The translations under genes were made by a program, and so were the position numbers. DNA of 64,000 nucleotides from the NCBI RefSeq assembly GCF_050306235.1, contig NZ_JBLWFH010000003.1, positions 310,001-374,000 of the forward strand, written 5' to 3'. This DNA is from Glaciecola sp947496235. GTDB lineage: Bacteria; Pseudomonadota; Gammaproteobacteria; Enterobacterales; Alteromonadaceae. Under the pieces are notes generated by a model that saw only the letters and a program-made list of their open reading frames with translations, searched no databases and was not told the DNA's origin. Of the stretch, positions 35,459-43,762 are shown piece by piece (within the stretch, counting starts at the first letter, position 1; each line of letters opens with the position of its first letter).

Positions 35459-36954
35459 AAATTTTCTCTGGAGTCTAAACTCAACTCGCTATTATCTAAA
35501 GGCAGGTAAACGTGGAATTTCGCCCCCTCATCTTCTACTGCTTCGGCTTTAATTACACCATTATGTCTTTCCACTATACGACGACAAATTGATAAGCCTA
35601 TGCCAGTCCCTTGATATTGTTGTTTACCATGTAAACGTTGAAAAGGCGCAAATATTTTGTCCGAGTAAGCTTGGTCAAAACCTATTCCATTATCAATTAC
35701 ACTAATCTTAACCCAGTTTTTGAAAATAAACTCTGCTTGTTCCTCGGGTTGGTCAATTTCTTCTACTTTGATACGCACTTTAGGGTTTTCAGATTTTGAA
35801 CTGAATTTCACCGCGTTATTTAGTAAGTTATAAAAAAGTTGTTGCATCTGCATTGGATCAGCTTGAAGTTTAGGTAAAACGTCAGCTTCAATGTTTACAT
35901 GCGCCTCTGAAATAGCTTCAACAAGGTCTTCTTTTATGTCACTTACTATTTTATTTAGATCGACTTTTTCAAAGGGTTTACCCTGTGTATTTACACGTGA
36001 AAATTCAAGTAAATCACTAATTAATTTACTCATACGTTCTGCAGCATTTAACATGCGATTTAAGTAGTCGTTTCCTCGCTGATCCATGACCTCATGGCAG
36101 TGTGCGTGCAATCTTTCTCCAAATGCACGAATTTTTCTAAGGGGTTCCTGTAAATCATGGGAAGCAACAAAGGCAAAATCTTCTAATTCTCTGTTACTTC
36201 TTGCGAGTTCTTGAGAATATAAAGATAGCTCTTTTGTTCTGTCTTCTACCGCACGCGCAAGTTCTATGTTTCTAAGTTCAATTTGACGGCGTTGATTAAG
36301 CTGCTCTCTCACTAAATAACGTGCCAGTAAAAGAATGCACAGGGTCGCTAAAAAACTGACGCCAAAAAATATCCACTGATTGCGCGCTGATTCTTTGATC
36401 GCAAACTGGAGTTTACCGATGTTTTCCTTACGCATTTTTTCTTCATTTTGCGCCAGTTTAGAAAATATGTCGTCATACTCTTGATGCTTAGACTCACTGA
36501 AAATATGACTAGCAAAGATATTTCTATTTTGAATTGGGGCTTCTTTTAGCTTTTTGAGTGATATATCGATGTCGAGCACGTAGGTCGATAAGGATATCAA
36601 CATTCTGTCTATTAACCCTTGCTGATACGCCATTTCGCTTTTTTGTGCTTGCAGTGCTTTGATATTCATTGATAACTTGGTTCGATTATCTTCTAACAAT
36701 TTAGTATCGATATTTTGTACCGAAAATACGGTGTTAGAAATTACCCTATCCATGTTCAACACGGCCACGTGAAGATCTTCTATGGCGACAAGTACATCCC
36801 CTGAATTACGAATACTGTCTTGTAAGCTTTCAAACTCATTAAGATTGGCTCTGGATAAAAAAGCATTAATACTGACAATGCAAATCAATACTGCTGACAA
36901 TACCATCCAAGTTAATGGCGATATTTTATTTTTCGGGATATTACTCTTTATCAT
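35455..36954 (-). CDS. Membrane sensor histidine kinase with CHASE3-like periplasmic domain
   Basis: A 499-residue kinase: TM1 (about 14-33), helical CHASE3-like extracytoplasmic domain (35-190), TM2 (about 193-213), coiled coil (220-255), HisKA of the phytochrome-kinase type with SHDLQEPLRKI (His266), and ATPase domain (about 365-485; NNAVKF, DNGIGF, GTGIGLSICRRI). It begins inside the 3' end of the small DHp-like gene (14-bp overlap) and overlaps the CheY-like gene by 4 bp. Signal unknown. Confidence 0.92.
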   Translation of the reverse strand: MIKSNIPKNKISPLTWMVLSAVLICIVSINAFLSRANLNEFESLQDSIRNSGDVLVAIEDLHVAVLNMDRVISNTVFSVQNIDTKLLEDNRTKLSMNIKALQAQKSEMAYQQGLIDRMLISLSTYVLDIDISLKKLKEAPIQNRNIFASHIFSESKHQEYDDIFSKLAQNEEKMRKENIGKLQFAIKESARNQWIFFGVSFLATLCILLLARYLVREQLNQRRQIELRNIELARAVEDRTKELSLYSQELARSNRELEDFAFVASHDLQEPLRKIRAFGERLHAHCHEVMDQRGNDYLNRMLNAAERMSKLISDLLEFSRVNTQGKPFEKVDLNKIVSDIKEDLVEAISEAHVNIEADVLPKLQADPMQMQQLFYNLLNNAVKFSSKSENPKVRIKVEEIDQPEEQAEFIFKNWVKISVIDNGIGFDQAYSDKIFAPFQRLHGKQQYQGTGIGLSICRRIVERHNGVIKAEAVEDEGAKFHVYLPLDNSELSLDSRENL

Positions 36955-37168
36955 CCAGCGTCGCTTCTACTTGTTCGAATAAACTTTGTAAGCCATTTGA
37001 ACAATCTTTGCTATGTTGAATAATTTTATCTGCTGCCTCGACAATGTCTTTTTCAATGGGATTCCCAGCAACTAACATCTTAATCAATTCAGCCTGCATA
37101 CTTATGCCATTCATAGGTTTTCGCAGGTCATGAACCTGTTTAGATACTTCTGCTTTGGAAATAGCCAT
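36941..37168 (-). CDS. Stand-alone DHp/HisKA-like 75-residue protein
   Basis: A 75-residue protein consisting only of a helical hairpin. The motif VHDLRKPMNGI (His13) resembles the H-box of histidine kinases, with Asp after the His and R-K-P in place of R-T-P. A second helix follows (KDIVEAADKIIQHSKDCSNGLQ region, 40-60). No ATPase domain follows. The ATG shares one base with the stop of the sigma-54 regulator gene, and the 3' end overlaps the next kinase by 14 bp, so expression is coupled. It could be a phosphotransfer protein, a decoy, or a phosphatase for the operon's regulators. Confidence 0.75.
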   Translation of the reverse strand: MAISKAEVSKQVHDLRKPMNGISMQAELIKMLVAGNPIEKDIVEAADKIIQHSKDCSNGLQSLFEQVEATLDDKE

Positions 37169-38493
37169 TAGATGTCTTCTCCATAAGCATGCAAACGGTT
37201 GTATAAGGTTTTTGTGCTAATGCCTAACATATCAGCGGCCATACTCTTGTTTCCATCGACCTCTTTTAGCGTCGCATAAATAAGGGATTTTTCAACATCC
37301 TCTATGGTTCTGCCGGCTTCAATTCCCTTAGGCTGTTTTGATTTAACACTGGCAAAAGGCGATTCGAAGTTTTCTGGAAATTGCAGTTCTTTGGAGCCAG
37401 GGTCACTAAGTATGAAAGCTCTATGAATGGCATGTCTTAACTCGCGGACGTTGCCTGGCCAGCCATAGTTTTGCAACATAGTTAACTGACTTTTTGATAA
37501 TTTGTAAGCTTGATCATGTTGGCGATTTAATTCCTCTACAAACGCATTCGCTAGCAAAGGAATGTCTTCGATTCTTGAGCGTAAGGGGGGGATTTCTATC
37601 GGAAATACAGCCAACCTAAAATAAATATCTTCTCTGAGCACGTTGTCTTCTGCAATACTTTGTAAATCTCTGTTGGTAGCACTGACTACTCGACAATTAA
37701 CGCTTATTTCTTGAGTACCGCCCACACGGGTAAGTCTATTTGTCTCTAATACTCTAAGTAAGTTAGGTTGCATATCGATGGGCATTTCTGTTACTTCGTC
37801 TAAAAACAAAGTACCTTTGTTGGCTCGCTCAAATACACCTCTTTTTTGCCCCACCGCGCCAGTGAAAGCGCCTTTTTCGTGACCAAAAAGCTCACTGCCA
37901 ATTAATTCTTTCGAGAAACCACCACAGTTAGTGAATATTAAATCACCTTCTGGCTGACTTGCATTATGGATTGCATGCGCTACCAACTCTTTACCAGCCC
38001 CACTTTCTCCCATTAGCATAACGTTGGCGTCACTTTGAGCTACGCGCTCGATCATGGTGTAAAGTTTCTGCATAGGTGCTGACTCACCAATTAAACAACC
38101 AAAATGCAACTCAGTCTTTTCCGTGGTCTTTTTACTTTTTTTAGATTTGCTACTTAATACAAGTTCTATATCTTCTCGTTGAATTGGCTTCATCAAATAA
38201 TCCACATTGGGACCGACCAACTCACTTATGGTTTTTTTGATTTTGGGATTACCGGTAATAAAGGTAACTTTGGGTAATTTGCTCTTGGTTTTTAAATGCT
38301 CATATACATGTAAACCAGAGCCATCAGGTAACATAAAATCAATAAACACATGATCAAATTCGTTAAGATCTAACCACTCTTTGGCATCGGCAACAGAGTC
38401 GGATATAGACGGATGATGCCCCAAATGCTCGAGCAATTTTCCCATAATAGTGTTGAATTCGGGATCATCATCCACGACCAGTATTGATTTCAT
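37168..38493 (-). CDS. Sigma-54-dependent response regulator (NtrC family)
   Basis: A 441-residue activator. Receiver (1-120; Asp52 in VFIDFMLPDGSG), AAA+ domain (about 132-375; Walker A GESGAGKELVAHAIH, sigma-54 contact loop GAFTGAVGQ, LFLDEVTEMP, and the arginine-finger region REDIYFRLAVFP), and a Fis-type helix-turn-helix at the C-terminus (NKSMAADMLGISTKTLYNRL). First gene of the operon and its likely transcriptional output. Targets are unknown. Confidence 0.95.
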   Translation of the reverse strand: MKSILVVDDDPEFNTIMGKLLEHLGHHPSISDSVADAKEWLDLNEFDHVFIDFMLPDGSGLHVYEHLKTKSKLPKVTFITGNPKIKKTISELVGPNVDYLMKPIQREDIELVLSSKSKKSKKTTEKTELHFGCLIGESAPMQKLYTMIERVAQSDANVMLMGESGAGKELVAHAIHNASQPEGDLIFTNCGGFSKELIGSELFGHEKGAFTGAVGQKRGVFERANKGTLFLDEVTEMPIDMQPNLLRVLETNRLTRVGGTQEISVNCRVVSATNRDLQSIAEDNVLREDIYFRLAVFPIEIPPLRSRIEDIPLLANAFVEELNRQHDQAYKLSKSQLTMLQNYGWPGNVRELRHAIHRAFILSDPGSKELQFPENFESPFASVKSKQPKGIEAGRTIEDVEKSLIYATLKEVDGNKSMAADMLGISTKTLYNRLHAYGEDI

Positions 38494-38611
38494 TCCTTTC
38501 GCCTATTTAATTTTTATTCTGTTAAGAAATATTTACGCTTTTTGCTGGGGCCCAGATCAACTTTTCCAGCACAAATAATTTGCCTCAACTTAGCATAAAT
38601 AACTCATTAAA

Positions 38612-38648
38612 AACAAAAAAAAGACCAATCTATTAGGATTGGTCTTTT
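38612..38648 (-). terminator. Intrinsic terminator after the acidic lipoprotein gene
   Basis: Minus-strand stem AAGACCAATC/GATTGGTCTT (38621-38646 overall) followed by a run of T (A-run 38612-38622 on the plus strand). Confidence 0.88.
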
Positions 38649-38668
38649 ACGTCCGAAAGATCGATTGA

Positions 38669-38881
38669 TTAACAATCGTCGTCTTCCATTCCAGTTTCTT
38701 CTTTAGCTTCTTCACACGCATCCTCAAGCTCGTTACCTGCGTCATCAGCAGCATCTTGGATGTTTTCAACCGTGCGGTCAAATTCTTCACCTGCATCTTC
38801 TGCCGGACCATCTTCACATGCAGCCAATAAACCGATTGAAAGTGCTACTGTAAGTGCCATTAAAATTTTCTTAAACTTCAT
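38669..38881 (-). CDS. Small acidic lipoprotein
   Basis: A 70-residue protein with lipobox LLAAC (Cys21 or 22) and a short, strongly acidic mature part (EDGPAEDAGEEFDRTV and on) containing two further Cys, one at the very C-terminus. The layout resembles entericidin-like or envelope-stress mini-lipoproteins, though I do not recognise a specific family. Clear terminator downstream. It neighbours the DUF1328 gene and probably shares stress control. Confidence 0.8.
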   Translation of the reverse strand: MKFKKILMALTVALSIGLLAACEDGPAEDAGEEFDRTVENIQDAADDAGNELEDACEEAKEETGMEDDDC

Positions 38882-38944
38882 TTGATTATCCCTCTTTTAA
38901 AATTAAAACGTCTTGTTTCTAATGAATTAACATTTAGTAAATGG

Positions 38945-39121
38945 TTACACTCTCGGCTTTTTGCCTCTTAAAGCGCCAGCCACTAGCGAAATCACTAACA
39001 ATGCAAGAAATACGAAAAACAAAATCTGTGCGATACTACTAGCCGCGCCTGCAATGCCACCAAAACCAAAAACTGCTGCGATAATTGCTACGATGAAAAA
39101 AGTAATTGCCCAACCTAACAT
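38945..39121 (-). CDS. DUF1328/YtjA-family small membrane protein
   Basis: A 58-residue protein, MLGWAITFFIVAIIAAVFGF then GIAGAASSIAQILFFVFLAL, with two transmembrane helices and a short basic end (GKKPRV). This is the full DUF1328 pattern. The frame is open for 13 more codons upstream, but AAGGAG lies 6 bp before the ATG at 39121, fixing the start. Stress-associated in several proteobacteria; biochemical role unknown. Confidence 0.92.
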   Translation of the reverse strand: MLGWAITFFIVAIIAAVFGFGGIAGAASSIAQILFFVFLALLVISLVAGALRGKKPRV

Positions 39122-39452
39122 GGTATTCTCCTTAGTTGTCTTATTAAGATAATTACACATTCACTTTTCCATTAGCTAATTTAATGCCATTATTTAACAT
39201 ACTGTTTTATAAAGAATATTTTTAAACTTCAATGGATTTATAAATTTCTGTGGAGAAGAAGATACACAAATGTGAGTAATTTTTTCCTAGCAGTAAGCGC
39301 AAAAATTACCGCGTCCTATATTTTGTAACTTAAGCAAAATAGGCAAGATTGGAAATAGAGTTGAATTAGCTGTTTTAACAAATAAGCTTGAGTCTGCCAT
39401 ACACCAACAGTAAAGTGCGCTAAGGGCTAATCACTGTCAATTGATGACTATA
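39122..39452. other. Gene-free AT-rich stretch
   Basis: Carries the leader of the DUF1328 gene and of the Nudix-like lipoprotein gene. I see no reading frame, repeat or clear regulatory site in it. Confidence 0.5.
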
Positions 39453-40004
39453 ATGAAAATTGATTTAAAACTTTTCCACTTTCTATTTATCCTTACGCTT
39501 TTATTAGGTTGTACAACCGAAGAAATGCCTGCGCCTAGTTGTAGAGTAGAAGCAGAGCAATTTAATGATTACAAAGCACCTGCAGCTTGCCTGATAAATT
39601 TAGGCGGCAAATTATTAGTTCTAAAACGTCCTGATGGAAAATTTGATATTCCAGTACGAAATAATTTTTCCGATGAAAGTGCACAATGTGCTGCCCACAG
39701 AGCGGTTTGGGAGGATACAGGATTAAATGTCGAAGTAGGGACTAATTTAGGCATTCTAAATCAAGAGCAAAATCTCTGGGTTTATGAGTGTGAATTAGAT
39801 GCTGGGTTTGATGGATCTGAAGAAGCTATACCTGTGCCTTATTGGGCTACGCAAGTTAAAGGTATTGGATTTATTGACCCCTTTGCCATTACTTTACACG
39901 AATGGCATAAGCCTGACGAATTTGTCAATGTAAGAGATGCATTTACTAAGCAAATTAAATACAAAGCAATGAAGCGATCAACCAGCAGTGATATTGATCA
40001 ATGA
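39453..40004 (+). CDS. Nudix-like lipoprotein
   Basis: A 183-residue protein with a lipoprotein signal (LLLGC, Cys20), so probably periplasmic or membrane anchored. The middle carries a Nudix-like domain: ACLINLGGKLLVLKRPDGKFDIP, then a box with correct spacing but altered residues. The leading Gly is Arg, and the R-E-x-x-E-E-x-G core reads RAVWEDTG, so the first Glu is Ala and the last is Asp. Catalysis may be weak or changed. Starts at 39441 (TTG) and 39444 (ATG) are also possible; no strong ribosome site is seen. It ends 11 bp before the acyl-CoA dehydrogenase gene. Confidence 0.72.
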   Translation: MKIDLKLFHFLFILTLLLGCTTEEMPAPSCRVEAEQFNDYKAPAACLINLGGKLLVLKRPDGKFDIPVRNNFSDESAQCAAHRAVWEDTGLNVEVGTNLGILNQEQNLWVYECELDAGFDGSEEAIPVPYWATQVKGIGFIDPFAITLHEWHKPDEFVNVRDAFTKQIKYKAMKRSTSSDIDQ

Positions 40005-40015
40005 GGAGATAATTA

Positions 40016-41776
40016 ATGCCGCAATACAAAGCCCCCCTTGCCGATTTTCAGTTTTTACTTAATGACTGGCTGAATATCGAACAGCATTATCAAGAAGTTG
40101 GCGCCGAGGGCATGGATGCAGAATTGGTTTATGAAATTATCAATCAAGGTGCAAAATTCGCCGAAACTATCGTTGCCCCGTTAAACAGAGAAGGGGATGA
40201 ACAAGGCTGCAAACTGGAAAATGGCCAAGTCACTACACCCCATGGGTTTGCCGACGCATATCAGGAGTATGTCGCTAACGGTTGGAATGCCATGTTAGGC
40301 AACCCTGAATTTGATGGACAGGACCTGCCATACACCGCTGCTATACCTGTGCATGAGATGTTAAATTCAGCTAATTTGAGCTGGCGATTAACCACAATGC
40401 TGACAGAAAGCGCAGTATTGGCGATGAACAAACATGCTTCGCAGGAGTTAAAAGATCTGTATTTAGCCAAACTGATCAGCGGCGAATGGACTGGCACCAT
40501 GAACCTCACTGAGCCGCATGCAGGAACAGACCTCGCCCTATTGTCGACTAAAGCGGAACCACAGCGAGATGGCAGTTATAAGATTACTGGCAATAAAATT
40601 TTTATTACCGGAGGCGATCAAGATTGGACATCCAATATCATCCACTTAGTTTTGGCTCGATTACCTGATGCTCCAGCCGGTGTAAAAGGTATAAGTTTAT
40701 TTTTAGTACCTAAGTTTTTACTTGATGATAATGGCGAACCAGGTGCAGCTAATGCTGTAAGCGTTGGAAGCATTGAGAAGAAAATGGGAATTAAAGCTAG
40801 CCCTACTTGTGTGATGAACTACGATCAAGCGACAGGATGGCTAGTGGGCGAAGCGAATCAAGGCTTGGCTTGCATGTTTACTATGATGAATGACGCTCGC
40901 TTCCAAGTTGGCTTACAGGGACTTGGTACTAGCGAAGCCAGTTATCAGGGTGCATTAGAATACGCCAGAGAAAGATTGCAATCTCGCGCGCCGCAAGGCG
41001 TTCAGTCACCAGAAAGTAAAGCTGATGCGATTATAGCGCAACCAGATGTCAGAAAAATGCTACTGACACAAAAAGCTTTTACAGAAGGATGTCGTGCATT
41101 ATCGCTACTTTACGCGCAACAAATGGATGTAGAGAAATATGCTAGTGGCGAAACGGCGGAAAAAGCCAACCAAGTCATTGCATTCTTAACGCCTATTTGC
41201 AAAGGGTTTATGACTGATATTGCAACTGAGGTGACCAATTTAGGTGTTCAGGTATACGGTGGGCATGGATATATTCGCGAATGGGGCATGGAACAACTAG
41301 TAAGAGACACTAGGATCGCTCAGCTTTATGAAGGTACTAATGGTATCCAAGCCGCAGATTTAATCGGCCGAAAACTTACTCGTGATAAAGGCAAAATGCT
41401 AGCCGCCACAATAAGTCTATTGCAGCAACGAATTGATGCCATGCAAGAAAACGAGAATCAGCAAAAGGCGTTGCAACTCTTGCAAGAATGGCAAAATACC
41501 TCTGAAGCCTTGTTAGGTCTATCTGCTGTAGATGTTGCCGGCGCTGCGACTGACTATATGCATTACAGCTCTTATGTGATTTTAGGCATTTTATGGTTAG
41601 ATATGGCGTCATGTGCAAAAAGCACTAGCAACAATTTAATTGCTGCGGGCAAAAGTAAAACATGTGATTTTTACTTGAAACGATTGTTGCCCAGAAAAGA
41701 CCTTTATAAATCCGCTCTTTTAAGCTCAGCAGCAGATTTACTTGCAGTCGATGACCAAGAGTTTGACTATCACTAG
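40016..41776 (+). CDS. Acyl-CoA dehydrogenase
   Basis: A 586-residue flavoprotein of the long acyl-CoA dehydrogenase type. Visible parts: NLTEPHAGTDLALLSTKAEP with FAD-binding neighbours, ITGNKIFITGGDQD, the acyl-CoA dehydrogenase core, the catalytic-base region QLYEGTNGIQAADLIGRKL (Glu in YEGTNG), and a C-terminal extension domain (about 470-586). It catalyses the first beta-oxidation step; chain length preference cannot be read. AGGAG precedes the ATG. It may share a transcript with the Nudix-like lipoprotein gene. Confidence 0.94.
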   Translation: MPQYKAPLADFQFLLNDWLNIEQHYQEVGAEGMDAELVYEIINQGAKFAETIVAPLNREGDEQGCKLENGQVTTPHGFADAYQEYVANGWNAMLGNPEFDGQDLPYTAAIPVHEMLNSANLSWRLTTMLTESAVLAMNKHASQELKDLYLAKLISGEWTGTMNLTEPHAGTDLALLSTKAEPQRDGSYKITGNKIFITGGDQDWTSNIIHLVLARLPDAPAGVKGISLFLVPKFLLDDNGEPGAANAVSVGSIEKKMGIKASPTCVMNYDQATGWLVGEANQGLACMFTMMNDARFQVGLQGLGTSEASYQGALEYARERLQSRAPQGVQSPESKADAIIAQPDVRKMLLTQKAFTEGCRALSLLYAQQMDVEKYASGETAEKANQVIAFLTPICKGFMTDIATEVTNLGVQVYGGHGYIREWGMEQLVRDTRIAQLYEGTNGIQAADLIGRKLTRDKGKMLAATISLLQQRIDAMQENENQQKALQLLQEWQNTSEALLGLSAVDVAGAATDYMHYSSYVILGILWLDMASCAKSTSNNLIAAGKSKTCDFYLKRLLPRKDLYKSALLSSAADLLAVDDQEFDYH

Positions 41777-41816
41777 TGTTTAGCTCGGATTAATTTTTTT
41801 TAGCCGCTTACATCAG

Positions 41817-43028
41817 TTAAGCGGCATTGATTTTACTTACCTTTGCTAACGCATACTGCAAATCATCTATTAAATCTGATGCATCCTCTAGACCAACAGA
41901 CAATCTAATCAAGCCTTCAGAAATACCATGTTCAGCTCTTTCTTCTGGACTGTATGTAGAATGTGTCATCGATGCAGGGTGTTGAATAAGTGATTCGGCA
42001 TCACCGAGTGAAACAGCACGTTGGATCAACTTTAAATGGTTCATGAAACTAGCGGCATCATGCAAATCGCCAGCAATTTCAAATGTAATAATCCCGCCTC
42101 CCATTCGCATTTGTTGCTTTGCTAATGCATATTGGGGAAAGCTTTCATGATGAGGGTACGTCATGTGCTTTACATTAGGGTGTTGATATAAGTATTGGGC
42201 AACTTTATTTGCATTTTCGCTATGCCTTTGCATCCTTAGTGATAAGGTTTTTATACCTCGCATAATCAGCATCGCGGTAAAAGGTGACATACAAGCGCCA
42301 GTCATGTCTTTTAACCCTTCAAGTCTGATGCGCTCCACCATGGCTTTGCTGCCCACTAAAACGCCGCCAATCAGATCTCCATGCCCACCCAAATACTTAG
42401 TTGCAGAATGCACAACAATATCGGCTCCCATAGTGACCGGCTGAGTTAACATCGGCGATGCGTAAGTATTATCAACCACTGTAGTCACATGGTATTTTTG
42501 CGCTAATTGGCAAACCCGTTGTATATCTACAATTCTCATATTTGGATTTGCTGGGGTTTCAAAATAGATGACTTTTGTATTTGGAGTAATTGTGGACTCA
42601 ATAGCATGAATATCCGTCATATCCACATGTCTTATGTTGACACCAAATTTTCCAAGTCCATGATGTAAAAAAGCGTATGTGCACCCGTAAATGGTGCTAT
42701 CCACAAGAATCTCATCGCCTGATTTTACCAATGTCCAAAGTGTCGCTGTTATGGCTCCAATGCCCGAGGCGGTAGCTAATCCAGCTTCTGCGCCTTCTAA
42801 ATTTGCCACTCTTTGCTCTAAAATACTCAACGTAGGGTTTGAAATGCGAGAATAAAAGTGTCCTTGAGTTTGCCCTGAGAAAAGATCAGCACCTTGTTGA
42901 ACCGACTCAAAGGTAAAAGTAGAGGATAAATGCATGGGGGGATTTAATGCCCCCGCATTTTCTTGTGACGAATATCCATGATGAATTGCTCGAGTTTCGA
43001 ATTTATAATCTTTGTTGTGGTTCGACAT
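41817..43028 (-). CDS. mdeA: Methionine gamma-lyase
   Basis: A 403-residue PLP enzyme of the Cys/Met metabolism family. PLP-binding Lys211 lies in HSATKYLGGHGD; Cys116 in YGCTYAFLHHGL matches the cysteine that characterises methionine gamma-lyases over cystathionine enzymes. It degrades methionine to methanethiol, 2-oxobutyrate and ammonia. It is divergent from an Lrp/AsnC-family regulator gene, with an inverted repeat between them, so substrate-responsive control is likely. Confidence 0.9.
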   Translation of the reverse strand: MSNHNKDYKFETRAIHHGYSSQENAGALNPPMHLSSTFTFESVQQGADLFSGQTQGHFYSRISNPTLSILEQRVANLEGAEAGLATASGIGAITATLWTLVKSGDEILVDSTIYGCTYAFLHHGLGKFGVNIRHVDMTDIHAIESTITPNTKVIYFETPANPNMRIVDIQRVCQLAQKYHVTTVVDNTYASPMLTQPVTMGADIVVHSATKYLGGHGDLIGGVLVGSKAMVERIRLEGLKDMTGACMSPFTAMLIMRGIKTLSLRMQRHSENANKVAQYLYQHPNVKHMTYPHHESFPQYALAKQQMRMGGGIITFEIAGDLHDAASFMNHLKLIQRAVSLGDAESLIQHPASMTHSTYSPEERAEHGISEGLIRLSVGLEDASDLIDDLQYALAKVSKINAA

Positions 43029-43066
43029 ACCAGCCCTTAAATTCCAACTGTCAATTTAAGTATTTT

Positions 43067-43085
43067 ATGCTAAATTAATTAGCAT
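43067..43085. promoter_or_regulatory. Inverted repeat between mdeA and the Lrp/AsnC regulator gene (probable operator)
   Basis: ATGCTAA-ATTAA-TTAGCAT is a perfect 7-bp inverted repeat in the 122-bp divergent region. Half-site-like ATGCT (about 43100) and TAGCAT (about 43121) follow at roughly helical spacing, as expected for an Lrp-type multimer. Confidence 0.6.
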
Positions 43086-43150
43086 TAAGTTCTCATTTAA
43101 TGCTTTAAAATAGGATTTTTTAGCATTTTATTTTAAAGAAATTCAGCTTT

Positions 43151-43606
43151 ATGGACAAAATCGACCGCAATATCCTACGGGAATTACAATCTAACGGAAG
43201 AATTACTAATCAAGAGTTAGCGGATAAAGTCAATTTAAGCCCATCCCCATGCTTGAGACGCGTTAAACTGTTAGAAGAAAAAGGTGTTATCAAAGGCTAT
43301 CATGCAGAAGTAGACAATGATGCCTATGGTCTTCCTATTATGGTGTTTGTCAGGGTTCAATTAGAAAGACATAGTGCTGACGTAGTCTCTCATTTTGAAA
43401 AGGAAATTGAGCTGATAGACAAAGTATTAGAATGCTTTGTTATGACTGGGCGCTCAGATTACCTATTAAAAGTAGCTGTAAAAGATCTTCATGATTACGA
43501 AACATTTGTGCGTAAACACTTGCACGCCATTGGAAATATTGCATCCATCGATACAAGTTTTGCTTATGGTACGGTCAAATCGACCCGTGTATTACCCTCG
43601 ATTTAA
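43151..43606 (+). CDS. Lrp/AsnC-family transcriptional regulator, likely of mdeA
   Basis: A 151-residue regulator: N-terminal helix-turn-helix (DKIDRNILRELQSNGRI, NQELADKVNLSPSPCLRRV) and C-terminal ligand-binding RAM domain (about 65-145, with VLECFVMTGRSDYLLKVAV). The divergent position next to methionine gamma-lyase and the shared palindromic promoter suggest it is an MdeR-type activator responding to methionine or a related amino acid. Confidence 0.92.
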   Translation: MDKIDRNILRELQSNGRITNQELADKVNLSPSPCLRRVKLLEEKGVIKGYHAEVDNDAYGLPIMVFVRVQLERHSADVVSHFEKEIELIDKVLECFVMTGRSDYLLKVAVKDLHDYETFVRKHLHAIGNIASIDTSFAYGTVKSTRVLPSI

Positions 43607-43712
43607 CACAAGCTTTTTTCAAAAATAATATAAATTGTTTATTTTTTAATCGTTTCGTGTATTATTCACATATACTTAAGTATATATTAGACAAAATAAT
43701 AATAACGACAGA

Positions 43713-43748
43713 GTGGCTTTTTTCTCGTTTTCCAGAGAAAAATCCCAC
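43713..43748 (+). promoter_or_regulatory. Leader stem-loop before the diguanylate cyclase gene
   Basis: Arms 43713-43726 (GTGGCTTTTTTCTC) and 43735-43748 (GAGAAAAATCCCAC) pair at 12 of 14 positions around an 8-nt loop, ending 14 bases before the start codon. A four-codon frame ATG-GTG-CGC-AAA-TGA (43752-43766) overlaps that start codon. Confidence 0.5.
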
Positions 43749-43762
43749 CTTATGGTGCGCAA

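Noticed and set aside
43048..43066. CTGTCAA near the mdeA start as a Pho box
   Set aside because: The second 7-mer is absent at the required 11-bp spacing.
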